This document shows, piece by piece, positions 9,701-21,700 of a stretch of DNA of 34,491 bases. This DNA is from Pelagophyceae sp. CCMP2097 (Eukaryota; Sar; Pelagophyceae): contig MU657203.1 of assembly GCA_026770575.1 (NCBI GenBank), forward strand, positions 73,838 through 108,328, in the 5' to 3' direction. The notes under the pieces are model-generated. The model searched no databases. It was not told the origin of the DNA and saw only the letters and a program-made list of their open reading frames with translations. Both the position numbers and the translations under genes were made by a program. The first letter of the stretch is position 1. Every line of letters starts with the position of its first letter.

Positions 9701-12700
9701 GGACCCCTTGCACGGGCCTCGTTGCCATCAGGGCCCGAAGCACGGGCCTCGTTGCACGGGGAAATCGGGGCCAGAGCAAACTCGTCAACGAGGCGCTCAT
9801 CGAGGCGGTTTCCGTCAAACCCGTCTAATGAAACCGTTCCGAGGGGCCGTCTCGAGGAGTCGTCGACCGAGACCGGTTCGAGGTGCCGTCGAACGAGACC
9901 GGTTCGAGGCGCCTTCTCGAGGGGCCGTCGAACGAGACCGGTTCGAGGCGCCTTCTCGAGGGGCCCTCGAATGAGACCGTTTCGAGGAGCCGTCTCCAGT
10001 AGCCTTCTCGAGGGACCGTCCGAAGGCGCCGTTTCGAGGCTCCGTCTCGAGTGGCCTTCTCGAGAAGCCGCCTCGAGTAGCCGTCTCGAGGGGTCGCCTC
10101 AACACGCCGTCTCAAGGCGCCGGTTCGAGAGCCCGTCTCCAGGGGCCGTCTCGAGTGGCCATCTAGAGAGGCCGCCTCGAGGGGCCGTCTAAAGGGGCCT
10201 TTTCCGAGGAGCCGCCACGAAGCGCCGTCGTCTCGAGGGGCCCTCCCAAGGCGCCGTCTCGAGGGGCCGTCTCAAGGCTTCGAACGATTCTTAACGTAGA
10301 AGATGCTGCAACCCCCGCCGTCATAATCAGGCTCGTCCGCCGCCGCCCGGCGTGGACTTTATACGACGCCGTCGTGCGCGTGCCCCTCGTCGGCGCCGGC
10401 GACGACGAAGCTTCGCGGAACGGCGCTTTTTTAAAATCCTCTTCTGGCGCCGGCGACGACTGCGCCCTCGGCGAGCCGCTGGCGGAAGCAGTGCGTGTTT
10501 TTGGCGGAGCGGGGACGGCCTCGTTTGTCGACCGCTCTCGTCGAGGAAACCCGCGTAGGTCGGCCTCCGCGTCGCTGCGCTGGTGCGCCGCGCTCTAGAG
10601 GGCCGCGCCGTCAGCGTGCGCTGCCTCAAGTTGGACCCGGCGCTGGCGATTGCCAACGCCGAGTACCCCATCGTGGACGGCCGGTCCGCGCTTGTCCCGA
10701 GGCAGGGCGCGGCGCATGTGGCGGTAAGCATTTTTCCATTTTTCGAATTTGTGATTTGTGCATTGTATTTTTCAAATTGATCGCCAAATGCAGGTGGGCA
10801 TCTCCTTCTTCGCAGACGACCGCGCCACCGCCGCCGTGTTGAAGGGGCCCGCCGCGAGCGACGCGGAAAAGGCGGCGGCGTTTCGCGCGTTTTGGCAGGA
10901 AAAGGTGCGGGCGTCGCGATTTTGGGTGCTTTTGGCCGTCCTTTTAAGGCTCTTCTCACCAGGGGCCTTTTTGGCCGTCGGCGAGGGGCGGCGCTCCCGG
11001 GCGGACGAGGGCGCGCGGTCGACCCTTTGGAAACCCCGTTCCGAGACGTCGTTTGGAAAACGTCGCCGAAGCCCGAAACTAGGCGGGCCTGCGTCGATTC
11101 CGAGATGGGTCTGTTGTTGAAGCTGTTGTTTGGGAGGCCGGCGACGAAGACGGTGCGGGATGGCGAGACGCCGTGCCGGAGAGGGCCGTGCGCTACGCGC
11201 TGGGAGTACACGAACCGAGGAGGTGCTCCGCGGTGAGTGGCCTTTTTGAAAACGCCCATTTGTTTTTTTGGCAGTGAAAACGGGACACTCCGCTGCGTGT
11301 CAACCCTCGCCGAGGGCCGACCGCGGCCGCCCGCCCCGAGGAGGGAAGGAGGGCTGCTGCTTCAGCGCCCTCGGAGCGCGGCCCGGGCGGGCTCTTGCGA
11401 GAGAGTTCAAACGCGAAGAACCCTCCTTGGCGGGAATTTTGCGAGGACACGTGGAACCAAGAGCAGGGCCGGTATGTTCGGGTCGGGTTGCTCAATGTGT
11501 GCCGCATCCTGGGTCGCGGGTCTGTCAAGCGACCAAACCCGTCTTCCAAGGGTCGAGTTCGAGTTCGGGCCACGGCCAAACCCGCGGGTCGACGGCCAAA
11601 ACGCGCCAACCCGGCAAACACGACCCGCGGGTTTCGGACAAACCCTAACGCGTCGTTGTTCCTATCTTCGGCTCCTCGAGACGGCCCCTGGAGACGGCCA
11701 CTCGAAACGGCGCCAAGGGACGGCGCTTCGAGAAGGCTCCTCGAGTCGACCCCTTTCGACGGCCACTCGAAACGGCGCCTTAAGACGGCCCCTCGAGACG
11801 GCCCCTGGTGACGGCCATTCGAAACGGCGCCTTAAGACGGCCCCTCGAGACGGTGCCTCGAGACGAGCCCTCGAGACGGCCCCTTTTGATGGCCATTCGA
11901 AACGGCGCCTCGAGAAGGCTCTCTCCGGCCCCTCGAGAAGGCCCCTGGAGACGGCCATTCGAAAAGGGCCCTCGAGAGGGCTTCTCGAGACGGCCTCTTG
12001 AGACGGCCTCTTGAGATGGTCCTTATGATGGCCATTCGAAACGGCGCCTTAAGACGGCCCCTCGAGAGGCTCGGACGGTCTCTCAGATGGTCGCTTGGAC
12101 GGTCCCTTGGACAATTCCTTTGGACAGTTCCTCGACGGGCCCTCTGTGACAGTCGCTTTGATTGGCGGCCCCTCGACGGTCCCTTGGACGGTCACTCGGC
12201 TGCACTTCCCAGGCTCCCGTAGGGAGCCGATGGTAGAAAGGTGTGATCGCTAAAAGAACGTTCCAACGTCCTGGACGATGTTTATCTAACATCGTCCTTC
12301 GTCCTTATCCTAACGTCGCCTTTACGTTGGATCTTTCTTTCAGCGATCACACCATCGGCTACCCCTACGGGAGCCTGGGAGGTGCCCCTCGACTGCGGCC
12401 CCTCTGCGACGTCGCCTGGACGGGCCCTCGGAGGGTCGCAAAGGACGGGCCCTCGGAGTCGCGGTTAGGGCCCCCGTAAAAGCTAACTCTTTCTATGAAA
12501 ATCAATGCATTTATCGAAAATCAATGCAACTTTTAAAAAATCGCATTTTTTTGCGATTTTAAACGCCACTCAGCGCATTCGACGCGCGCTTACGCGGCGA
12601 GTCCGAATCTGCTACTTATAGCGCGATTTGCGATAGTTGATAATTTTAGCGATAAACGTCATTTTTGACGCCCGCCGCAACGGTATTTTCGATACTATCG

Positions 12701-15700
12701 TGCTCCAGGTCCTTCAAGCGAGAAATTCAAAAACCAAAAAACACACTTTGACGAAAACGCGTTTAATTACAGCCGCAAGGAGTGAAGAGGGTCCCACTGA
12801 CGAAAACGGCCGGAAAAAAAGAAACGGTAAAGAACGTTCCTTGGAACGTTCTTTGGGCAGGAAACAGCTTACAAATCCATGGGGATCGCCCCTACGGGGG
12901 GCCTAAGCCCGGTCTCTTGCAAGGAACCCTGCGTGGGGGCTTGCGAGGGGCCTCGAAAAAGGCCGAAGCAAGTGGCCGGGAAAGAGGCCTTGCAGGGGCC
13001 TGCCGGAAATGCCCTTCAAAGAGCCCCTGCGAGCGACCGCGCAGAGGCCGCGCACGTGGCCACAAAAGGCCTTGCAGGGGCCGTCCGGAGGGCTCTTCAA
13101 GGGCCCGTCTCAAGAGGCCGCCCGTCGAGGCCTTGTAAGTGACCGTGCATTCGGCCGGGCAAGTGGCCGCGTTCAAGGCCTCGCAGGGGCCCTCACTGTC
13201 GAAGAGTTTGTGGCGGCGGTGTTTTCGGGTTGTCAGTATCTTCCAAGCTCAAAGGATTCTTGGGTTTGTCTCACGAGGCGCCTTGTTCGACGGAACCCGA
13301 TTGTCAGCAGGCGGCCCCTCGGCATTTGCTCGCCCAGGGTTTCGAGGCCCTCTTCCAAGGACCCTGCCAACGGACCCCTCCTTGAAAGGCCAGCCTCGGT
13401 CGCGCCTTTTTGTGCATTTGTTTTCGCGTTTTTGGAGCGAGATTTCGGGTTTGTAGGCCGCTCGAAAGGCGCTCGCCTCTCGCCTCTCCGAAGACTCTCG
13501 CCAAATCGCCGCCGACCTGGCCAAATTGACCTACGTCGGCAACGAAGCGCTGGTGGCGCTCATGAGGCCGCGCGACGCCGAGAAGGCGTCGAATGCGCAC
13601 CGCGCGCTGGACCGCCTCTCGGCGGCGTTGCGCGGCTACGACCTGCCGCTCAAGGTTTGAAGCAGCGTCTGAGAGCGGCGCTCCCGCGACTTTTCTACGC
13701 CGCCTTTTTGAGCCTTTGGGCCGTCGGTGCAGAGTCCCGAAGGATGCGCTGCCGAATGCATCGTTTTCAACCGGATTTGAAGCACGCCTTTTAAGAATTC
13801 CGGATTTCGTTTTAAGAATTCCGGATTTGATTAGGTTACGACAGTCGCCCCCGCGAGTGCGGCGCTCCGGAGCACGACGGTCGTCCCGCTCGATCGCCAC
13901 GGCCTGCTCGCCGTGCAACGCCGGGTCTTTTGGGGTGACGAAGCTGCGAATGGCGCTTTCGGGGGCGAGGAGGGTCGCTGGAACCATTTCGGCAAAAGGT
14001 TTCGGCAAAAGGTTTCGGCAAAAGGTTTCGGCAAAAGGTTTCGGCAAAAGGTTTCGGCAACATGTGCGCCGTGCGGTGTCGCAGCGTTCCGCCGCCGCTG
14101 GGATCCTGTCGGGGCGGTTCTGTGCGGCTTGGAGACGGTGGGCGGTCCCGGAGACGGTCTTCTACGGGCCTGCGGACAGTCCCGCGGATGGTCCCGGAGA
14201 CGCCCCCGGAGACGCCCCCGGAGACGGTCCGAAACGATCTTCGACGCGTTCCCTCGATGGACGAACCTCGTCGGACCCTCGACGGCCGACTTGAGGGCCG
14301 TTTCGACGTCGGGCCGCCTCTTCGGACCGCCTCTTCGGACCGTCTGAAGGACCGTCTTGAAAGACTCGTTTTGAGACTGTCTCTATAACAGTCACGAGGC
14401 CGTCAAGAGGGCCGTCGAGACGGGCCGTCTCAGAGTCCATCGAGAAAACCGCCGTCTCGACATCGAGAGGGCCGTCTCGATGCCCGCCTCGATGCCCGCC
14501 TCGATGCCGTCTCGAGGGCCGTCTCGAGGGCCGTCTTGAAGGCCGTCTGAAGGGCCGTCTCTCGGAGACCGTCCCAAGGGCTGTCTCGAGGTCGGTTTGA
14601 AACCGTCTCGAGGGCCGTCTCGAGGCCGCCTTGAGGACCACTTCGACGTCGTCTCGAGGACCTATGAGAGACCGTCTTGAATACCGTCTCGAGGACTGCC
14701 TCGATGCCGTCTCGAGGGACCGTCTCGACGGACCGTGACGAGGATCGTCTCCGGCTCTTACGGACCTCATGAGGAACCTTGCCCCCCCCACGGTCCGCCG
14801 TGCTGTACACGCGTCATAACGTGAATATTCTTCCCCCCACGGTCCGCCGGAGACGTCCCCCTTCGACGTTCCGATGCTGCCCCTCGACGGTCCTCGAGGC
14901 CCCTGAGACGGTCCGTGAAAGCTCCATCAGTTGTCCTCTCCACGGCCCCGGAGTCGGGATCGAAGCCGAGAAGACGGGTTTGGTCACTCGACAAACCCGC
15001 GACCCGAGTTTTTTGGGGAACAAATTGAAAAGCTCTTTGGACGAGCCCCTACGCGGTCAAGGCCTCTGCACTGTCACTTGCGAGGCCTCTTTGGAAGGGC
15101 CCTTTCAAGCCCCTACGCAGGGTTCCTTGCCAGAGACGCGTGTTTGGGCCCTAATAGGGGTTCCATCACCGTTCCTCGCACGGGAGACCATATGGTTCGA
15201 TAGAGGGTCCGTTCAAGCGACATTCCGAGGGCCCGCCCAGGTGACGTCGAGAGGCAGCAGTCGAGGGGCCGGGAGCCGAGTGACCGTCCAAGGGGCCGTC
15301 GAGGGGCCGCCGTCAAAGCGACAGTCGCAGAGGGCCCGTCGAGGGACCGTCCAAAGGAAGTGTCCAAGGGACCGCCCAAGGGATCGTCCGAAAGATCGTT
15401 CGAGGGGCCATCCAAACGACCGCCCGAGGCACCGTCCACAGGACCGTCGCAGAGGACCCGTCGAGAGAAAGCTCAAGGGACCGCCCGAGGAACTGTCCAA
15501 AAGGACTGTCGAAAGGCCCGCCCAAGAGACCGTCCTGTCGCGGGGTCCGTCCGAGTGTTCGCCCGCGGGACGTCGCAGAGGGGCCGCAGTCGAGCGGCTG
15601 TCAAAACGACCGTCCCGTGGACCCTCCACGGTACCGTCGCAGAGGGACCATCGCAGAGGGACCGTCGAGGGACCCTGCAATGGACTGTCCAAAGGTGCTG

Positions 15701-18700
15701 TCCAAAGGACCGCCTAAGGGATCGTCCGAGGGACCGTCGAGGGACCATCCGAGCGACCGTCCAAGTGACCGTCCGAGCGACCATTCGAGCGACCCTCCGA
15801 GGGCCCGTCCAGGGGATGTCGCAGAGGGGCTGCAGTCGAGGGGCCGGCAGCCGAATGACCGTCCAAGGGAATGTTGAGGGGCCGCCAATCAAAGCGACGG
15901 TCACAGAGGGTCCGCCGAAAGACCCTCAAATGGACTGTCCAAAGGAAGTGTCCAAGGGACCGCCCAAGCGACCGTCCGAGAGGCCGTCCGAGCCTCTATA
16001 GGGGCCATCTCGGGGCGCCGTTTCGAATGGCCGTCAAAAGGGCCGTCTCAAGGGGCCGTCTCAAGAGGCCGTCTCGAGAAGCCCTATCGAGGTGCCTTTT
16101 CGAATGGCCGTCTCGAGGGGCCGTCTCGAGGAGCCGGGGAGAGCATTCTCGAGGCGCCATTTCGAGGTACCGTCTCGAGGGGTCGTCCCGAGGGGTCGTC
16201 TAAAGGCGCCGTTTCGAATGGCCGTCTCTAGGGGCCGTCTCCAGGGGCCGTCTCCAGGGACCGTCGAGGGCCCGTCGAGGGACCGCCAAAGGAACAGTCC
16301 AGAGGAACCGTCCAAGGGACCACCCAAGGGATCGTCCGAGTGACCGTCGAGCGACCATCCGAGCGACTATCCGAGCGACCATCCGAGTGACTGTCCGAGG
16401 GGCCGTCCGAGCCTCTCGAGGAGCCGTCTCAAGGCGTCGTTTCGAATGGCCGTCTCCATGGGCCATTTCGATGCACCGTCCCGAGGGGCCGTCTTGGGGC
16501 GCCGTCTCGAGGAGCCGTCTTGAAGCTCCGTCCCAAGGCGCCTTTTCGAATGGCCGTCGAAAGGGGCGTCTCGAGGAGCCGTCTCGAGGGGCCGTCTCGA
16601 AGGGCCGTCTCTTCGGAGCCAGAGATGGGAGCAGCGACGGGTTTGGGTTTGCCCTTGAAGCCGCGGGTCGAGTTTGCCGGGTTTTGTGCGTTTTGGCCGG
16701 CCTGTCTCTCCGCGGGCCTGGATCACCGCCGCGGAGGCGAGCGCGGAGGCGAGCGTGGCCCCATTGGGCCGGACAAATGATGCGGACACACAATCAGGCG
16801 GACAACGACTCTGGCGACGCCCACTCCGGCCTCGCTTCGGCGATCCAAGTCGTCATCAGCTTGGAAGCTTCTCAAAAGTGGTGAGGAGACCCCTTTTCAA
16901 CAAGGCGCCCTTTTCAAGAGCCAGCCAGCTTCCGAGTCTCTTAGGCCGCGGTCCGTCGAGGCGTTCCGCGCTGCCAAGTTGGCTATGATGCTGCGCATGG
17001 CCAAGTGCCTTCGTCGCGACAAGGCGCTTCTCGAGGAGCTTCGGTTTGTCGGTGTTTGCCCCGAAACAGATGACGTCCTCGCCGCACCGCGACTCCGAAT
17101 CGCGATGGGCGGTTTCGCATTCATCATTCGGTCAGTCTGCAAAGAAACGTTTCGCAACCCCGGCTTGACCCTTGCCAACCCAGTCTCGCGCCGCCGAAGA
17201 ACGCAGTCCCGAACGGCGCCGCTTTGACGTCGCTCGACGACGACGACGCAGCCTCGCGCGTCGCGGTGGCGCACCACGCCGCCGTCAGAGCGCTTTCGGC
17301 GGCGAACCGGGCCTACGCGGCGACGGTGAGGCGTTTTGAACGCCTTTTTGCAAACGAATCTTCTTGTGACGAATCTTCTTGTGCGAAAGACGAGACCCGC
17401 TCCGCCACACGCTCCGCCGCAGGTCCGCCTCGTCGCGCGCTGGCTCGACGCGCAGCTGCTTTCGCGGCACGTGCCGCACGAGGCGCGTTTTGGGGCCTTA
17501 TTGGGGCCGTTTGACGTTTGACTGTCGGCCGTTTGACGACGCAGCTTGGCGCACCCCCTCGCTCCACCCCCTCGCTGCCCGCAGGTCGTCGAGGTCTTGG
17601 TCGGCTGCGTCTTTTCGCCGCGGCACTGCTCCGCCGTCGACGCGTGCTGCGACGGCGACGGCGCGCCCGGTGAGCTTTTCCCCTGTTTTGTGGGAGGCGC
17701 ACTTTTTTCGAAATGCAGCCAGCCTTTTGCATGCTGGGATGAGTCCCGTCTGGGCTCGTGCAGTCTGGGCTTTGCGTGTCCTTCTCTCGCGTGAGGGACA
17801 CGCAAACTGTTTTCACGGCATGCAACCCGCGTGGGATCCCCATGTGCAGTATATGATCTTGGGTGCGACGAGGCCGTCAAATGTGGCTTTGCCTCACGAG
17901 GACGGCGAGTATCGGGTTTCAGTCGCGAGGTCACGGGGACGTCGCCACAGGGACGGTGCCACAGGAACCTTGTCAAGGGGACTTTTGTCACGGGGGCTTT
18001 GTCACTTGGACCCTATCACACAGGGTCCTTGTCACGGAGACCGTGCCACAGCGACCCTGCTACGGGGTCCGTCTCACGGGGTTGGTGTCACCCTGTCACA
18101 AGGGGCCTTGTCACAAGGGGCCTTGTCACAAGGGGCCTTGTCACAAGGGGCCTTGTCACAAGGGGCCTTGTCACAAGGGGCCTTGTCACAAGGGGCCTTG
18201 TCACAAGGGGCCTTGTCTCAGGGACCTTGTCTCACGGGGATTTTGCAACCGCAATCTTGTCAAAGGATCTTGGTCGCAAGGACCGTCTTTGATCGAGCCG
18301 GACGGGTTCTCGTCACGAAAACCGTGTCATTCGGACCTCGTCGGGCGGTTCCTTGTCAGAGCGACCGTATCACGGGGACCGCGTCGCGGGGACCGCGTCG
18401 CGGGGTTCTTGTCGCAGGGGCGTATCCATGGGCCGTGGCCGCGCACATTGCCGCCTTTCCCTTTGTCGTTTTGCCCCCCAAAGTCTGAGCCACCACGTGT
18501 GGCATATTGGGATTCCCATACAAGGGGTATCGGCGATAAAGCCGACCTCAAGTGGCGCAAGTTTGTGCCTCCAAGAGGCCGCCTGCGGGGGTGGGCGTGG
18601 TCGCTATGGGCCTCCCTGCCCCCCGGGGTGTCCGTGACATGATCAGCCTCGAGGAGGGCGCCTTGCAAGGGCGCGAACAAGCGTTTCCCCCAATATTTTG

Positions 18701-21700
18701 GACTTGATAAAATCTTTATTTGCCTCTTTACCTTGATTTTGAACCGATTTTGCCTCCGTATTGCGAAGGTTCGGGCCCGGCTGTCCATCGCAGGACCGCC
18801 CGGATCAAAAAACTGGCTATGTGACGGGGCGGGTCCATACGTACTGGGGTGGTATTTGACTTGTCCCGTACGAGTGCCGCGAGTGGCGCTTCAGACGAGC
18901 CAAAACAGACGTTCTGATTTTTAGTTTGGGCGTTTTTAACAAAAGATTTTTTTGGGCCATGGCATTGCCGGACTCAGCGCGACGTCCTCTATGACTTCCA
19001 ACAGGGCCAAACTCCAACCGACGAAAACTCCGATGGACAGAAAGTCCTCAGCGTCATTAGCGATACCCCTTGTACGGGCTCTCCTGCCACCCTTTCCCGA
19101 ATCCTCAAAAGGCCCTCCGAAAGGGCCCTTGAGAGTCCGGGGCGCCCTGCGAGGCCCTCGAAAAGCAAACTCTGGGCCCGAGAAGGAAAAAGGGTCCGTT
19201 TAAAAGACCCGTCCGTCCGTTTAAAAGACCCGTCCGTCCGTTTAAAAGACCCGTCCGTCCGTTTAAAAGACCCGTCCGTCCGTTTAAAAGACCCGTCCAT
19301 TCGGGGCCGTCTGGACGCCCCCACAGCAAGGCCCCAAAGCAAGGCTCCAGAGCAAGGCTCCAGAGCAAGGCTCCAAAGCAAGGCTCCAGAGCAAGGCTCC
19401 TAAGCAATGCCCCAAAGTACGGGCCCGTGGGATACCGGTCCTCAACAGGCTCGCCCTGCACGGGGCCCCTCTTTTCCTGTTCCACCCCGTCGGTGATGAG
19501 CCCGAATTTCGGCGGTTGGAGAGGTCCGGGCTCGTGCTCGCACTCGCCGTGCGCGGCCCCTCGATGAGGCTCCAAAGTACGGCCCTTTGCAAAGTCTCGT
19601 TGGAAGGCCCATTTTGAGGGCCCATTTTGAGGGTCCTTGCCTCCAAAAGGGCCCTTGCGCGGTCTCTTCTGCATCGTGAGAATCCCCAGATGGGCCCCAA
19701 GGCAAGGCAAGAACGGACAAGGAGACGAGGGTTCGAAGCCTCGCTAAGGACCCCGAGGCCTCTTGGACGATGCGTCCCCCTTGCGTACATCCCACGCTCC
19801 CGCACCCCGTACGGGCCCTTCGCGAGGCCAGCATGTCCTCCAAAGCCCCAGGTCGCACATGACCACAGCAGGGTCGCGTATGGGTCGGCCGTATGAGACC
19901 TGCTCGTGGCATACGGCCGCGTCCACGCTGCGGGTCTCAGTCTCTGCCTAGGCTCGGCGCTGCGTGGCTTTTTGGCGGCGCTGCGACTGCTCTGCGTCAC
20001 GGACTGGAAGAAGCAACCGCTCTATTTCGCAGCGGTATTCAAATCCTGCGTCGTTGGAACCCCGCATGTTGGAAAACGCGGAGCGGCGGACCGGCGGGGC
20101 GACGGGTCGGCAAGAGGCAGAGTCGGAGCAGGCAGAGGAGCGCGCGGGATTTGAAGGCGTCACGAGAGTGACGACTCTTTCGAGGCGCCGAGTCTCCCAC
20201 TTTCGAGGCGCCGCGAGTCTCGCGCCGCCCGCATTCGAGGCGACCGCGGTGACCGACGCGGGCGTCGGGCGGGGGCGTGGCCAGAGGCCTCGACCGATTC
20301 AGGAGCAGCGACGGTGGAGTCGCGTTGGGTCGGGTTTCAATCGCACCCAAAGGGTCGCGGCTTTGTCGAGCGACAAAGCCCGCCTTCGAAGGGTCGGGTG
20401 AGAGGCCGCGGCCAGACCCACTCAAAGACGGGGGAGGCCAAAACGCGCAAACCCGGCAAACACGACCCGCGGCTTGAAGGGCAAACCCGAACCCGTCCCT
20501 GCTTCCGCCTTGGACGGTCCCTCGGACGGTCTCTCGGACGGTCGCTTGGGCGGTCCCTTGGAAGGTTCCTTTGGACAGTTCCTTGGACGGGCCCTCTGCG
20601 ACGTTCGCTTCGACGGCGGTTTCTCGACGATCCCTTGAACGATCACTCGGCTGCCGGCCTCTCGACTCAAGCCCCCTCTGCGACGGTCCCTGGATAGTCG
20701 CTCGGACGGTCGCTTGGACGGTCGCTTGGACGGTCGCTCGGGCGAGCCCTTCAAAGAGGCATTGCAACAGAGCGCGCAACGGTCTTGTAAATAGCCGCAA
20801 AAGAGGCCGAAGCAGGAGTCCGCCCGGAGAGCGACTTTGGCGGTCACTTGCCCGGCCGAATGCGCGGTCGCTTGCAAGGCCTCTTTCAAGGGCTCTTGGA
20901 CGCCCCTCGAGACGGCCACTCGAGACGGCCACTCGAGAAGGCCACTCGAAACGGTCCCTTTGTGTGGTCCCCTCAAGACGGTGCCTCGAGAAGACCCCTC
21001 TTGTTTGCCCCTCGAGACAGGCCCTCGAAACGGCGCCTTTAGACGGTCCTTCGAGACGGCCCCTCGAGACGGCCCCTACGGCCCTACGAGATAGCCCCTC
21101 GAGACGGCCCCTCTCGCCGGCCCTTCGAGAGGGCCCCTCGAAACGGCGCCTTCATACGGTCCTTCGGGGGGGGCACTCGAGACGGCCCCTCGAAAAAGCC
21201 CCCCCGAAACGGCGCCTTTGGACGGCCTTACGAGAAGGCCCCTCATACCGGCCCCTTGAGACGGCGCCTTTGGATGACCCCTCGCGGAGGTGTCTCAAGA
21301 AGGCCACTCTCGCCGGCCCCTCGAAGCGGTCGCTTCGAACGGTCCTTTGAGACGACCACTCGAGACGGTCACTCGAGAGGGCCCCTCGAAGCGTTCTCTT
21401 TAAACGGCCCTTCGAGACGACGACTCGAGGCGGTCACTCGAGACTTCGCGGGGACCGTGGCTCCCGCGGCCCGATCCAGCTTCGCGGGCGCCTTTCGGAG
21501 GCCGCCGCTCGAATGGCGTGTGGTTCCGGAGCTGTGCGATCCAATTCGAAGAGGCCTTGCGAGCGAATTCGGCCGCGCAAGTGAACCGCCAAAGAGGCCT
21601 TGCAGGGGTCCGACTGTGAAACACCCGGTGGCGGCGCCGTGCAGGCTGTGGCAAACCGTCGCCAAACCACGGACCAATCGTCGCCGATAGGCGCGTGCCG

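Larger units (their letters stand above)
17670..19951 (+). repeat. NOL6 intron 15: 15-nt, 21-nt and 13-nt arrays
   Basis: A 2.28-kb intron from gtgagc to tgcctag whose ends join exons 15 and 16 in phase 1. It contains degenerate CACGGGGACCTTGTC units (about 17935-18400), a perfect 15-nt array, a perfect 21-nt array and a 13-nt array, each listed separately. A non-repetitive AT-richer segment near 18690-18960 shows nothing recognisable. Confidence 0.85.

Noticed and set aside
8133..10330. Long open frames with G-P-S-R-G-P or T-A-P-R-D-G type proteins on both strands
   Set aside because: They coincide exactly with short-unit arrays inside NOL6 introns and are open in several frames at once. 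They have no start context or domain.
18094..18213. CRISPR-like array
   Set aside because: Units are contiguous 15-mers without unique spacers, and the genome is eukaryotic.
17863..18642. 259-residue frame with eight G-P-C-H-K repeats
   Set aside because: It is a translation of the perfect 15-nt intronic array. The array lies between exons 15 and 16, whose splice is supported by phase and homology.
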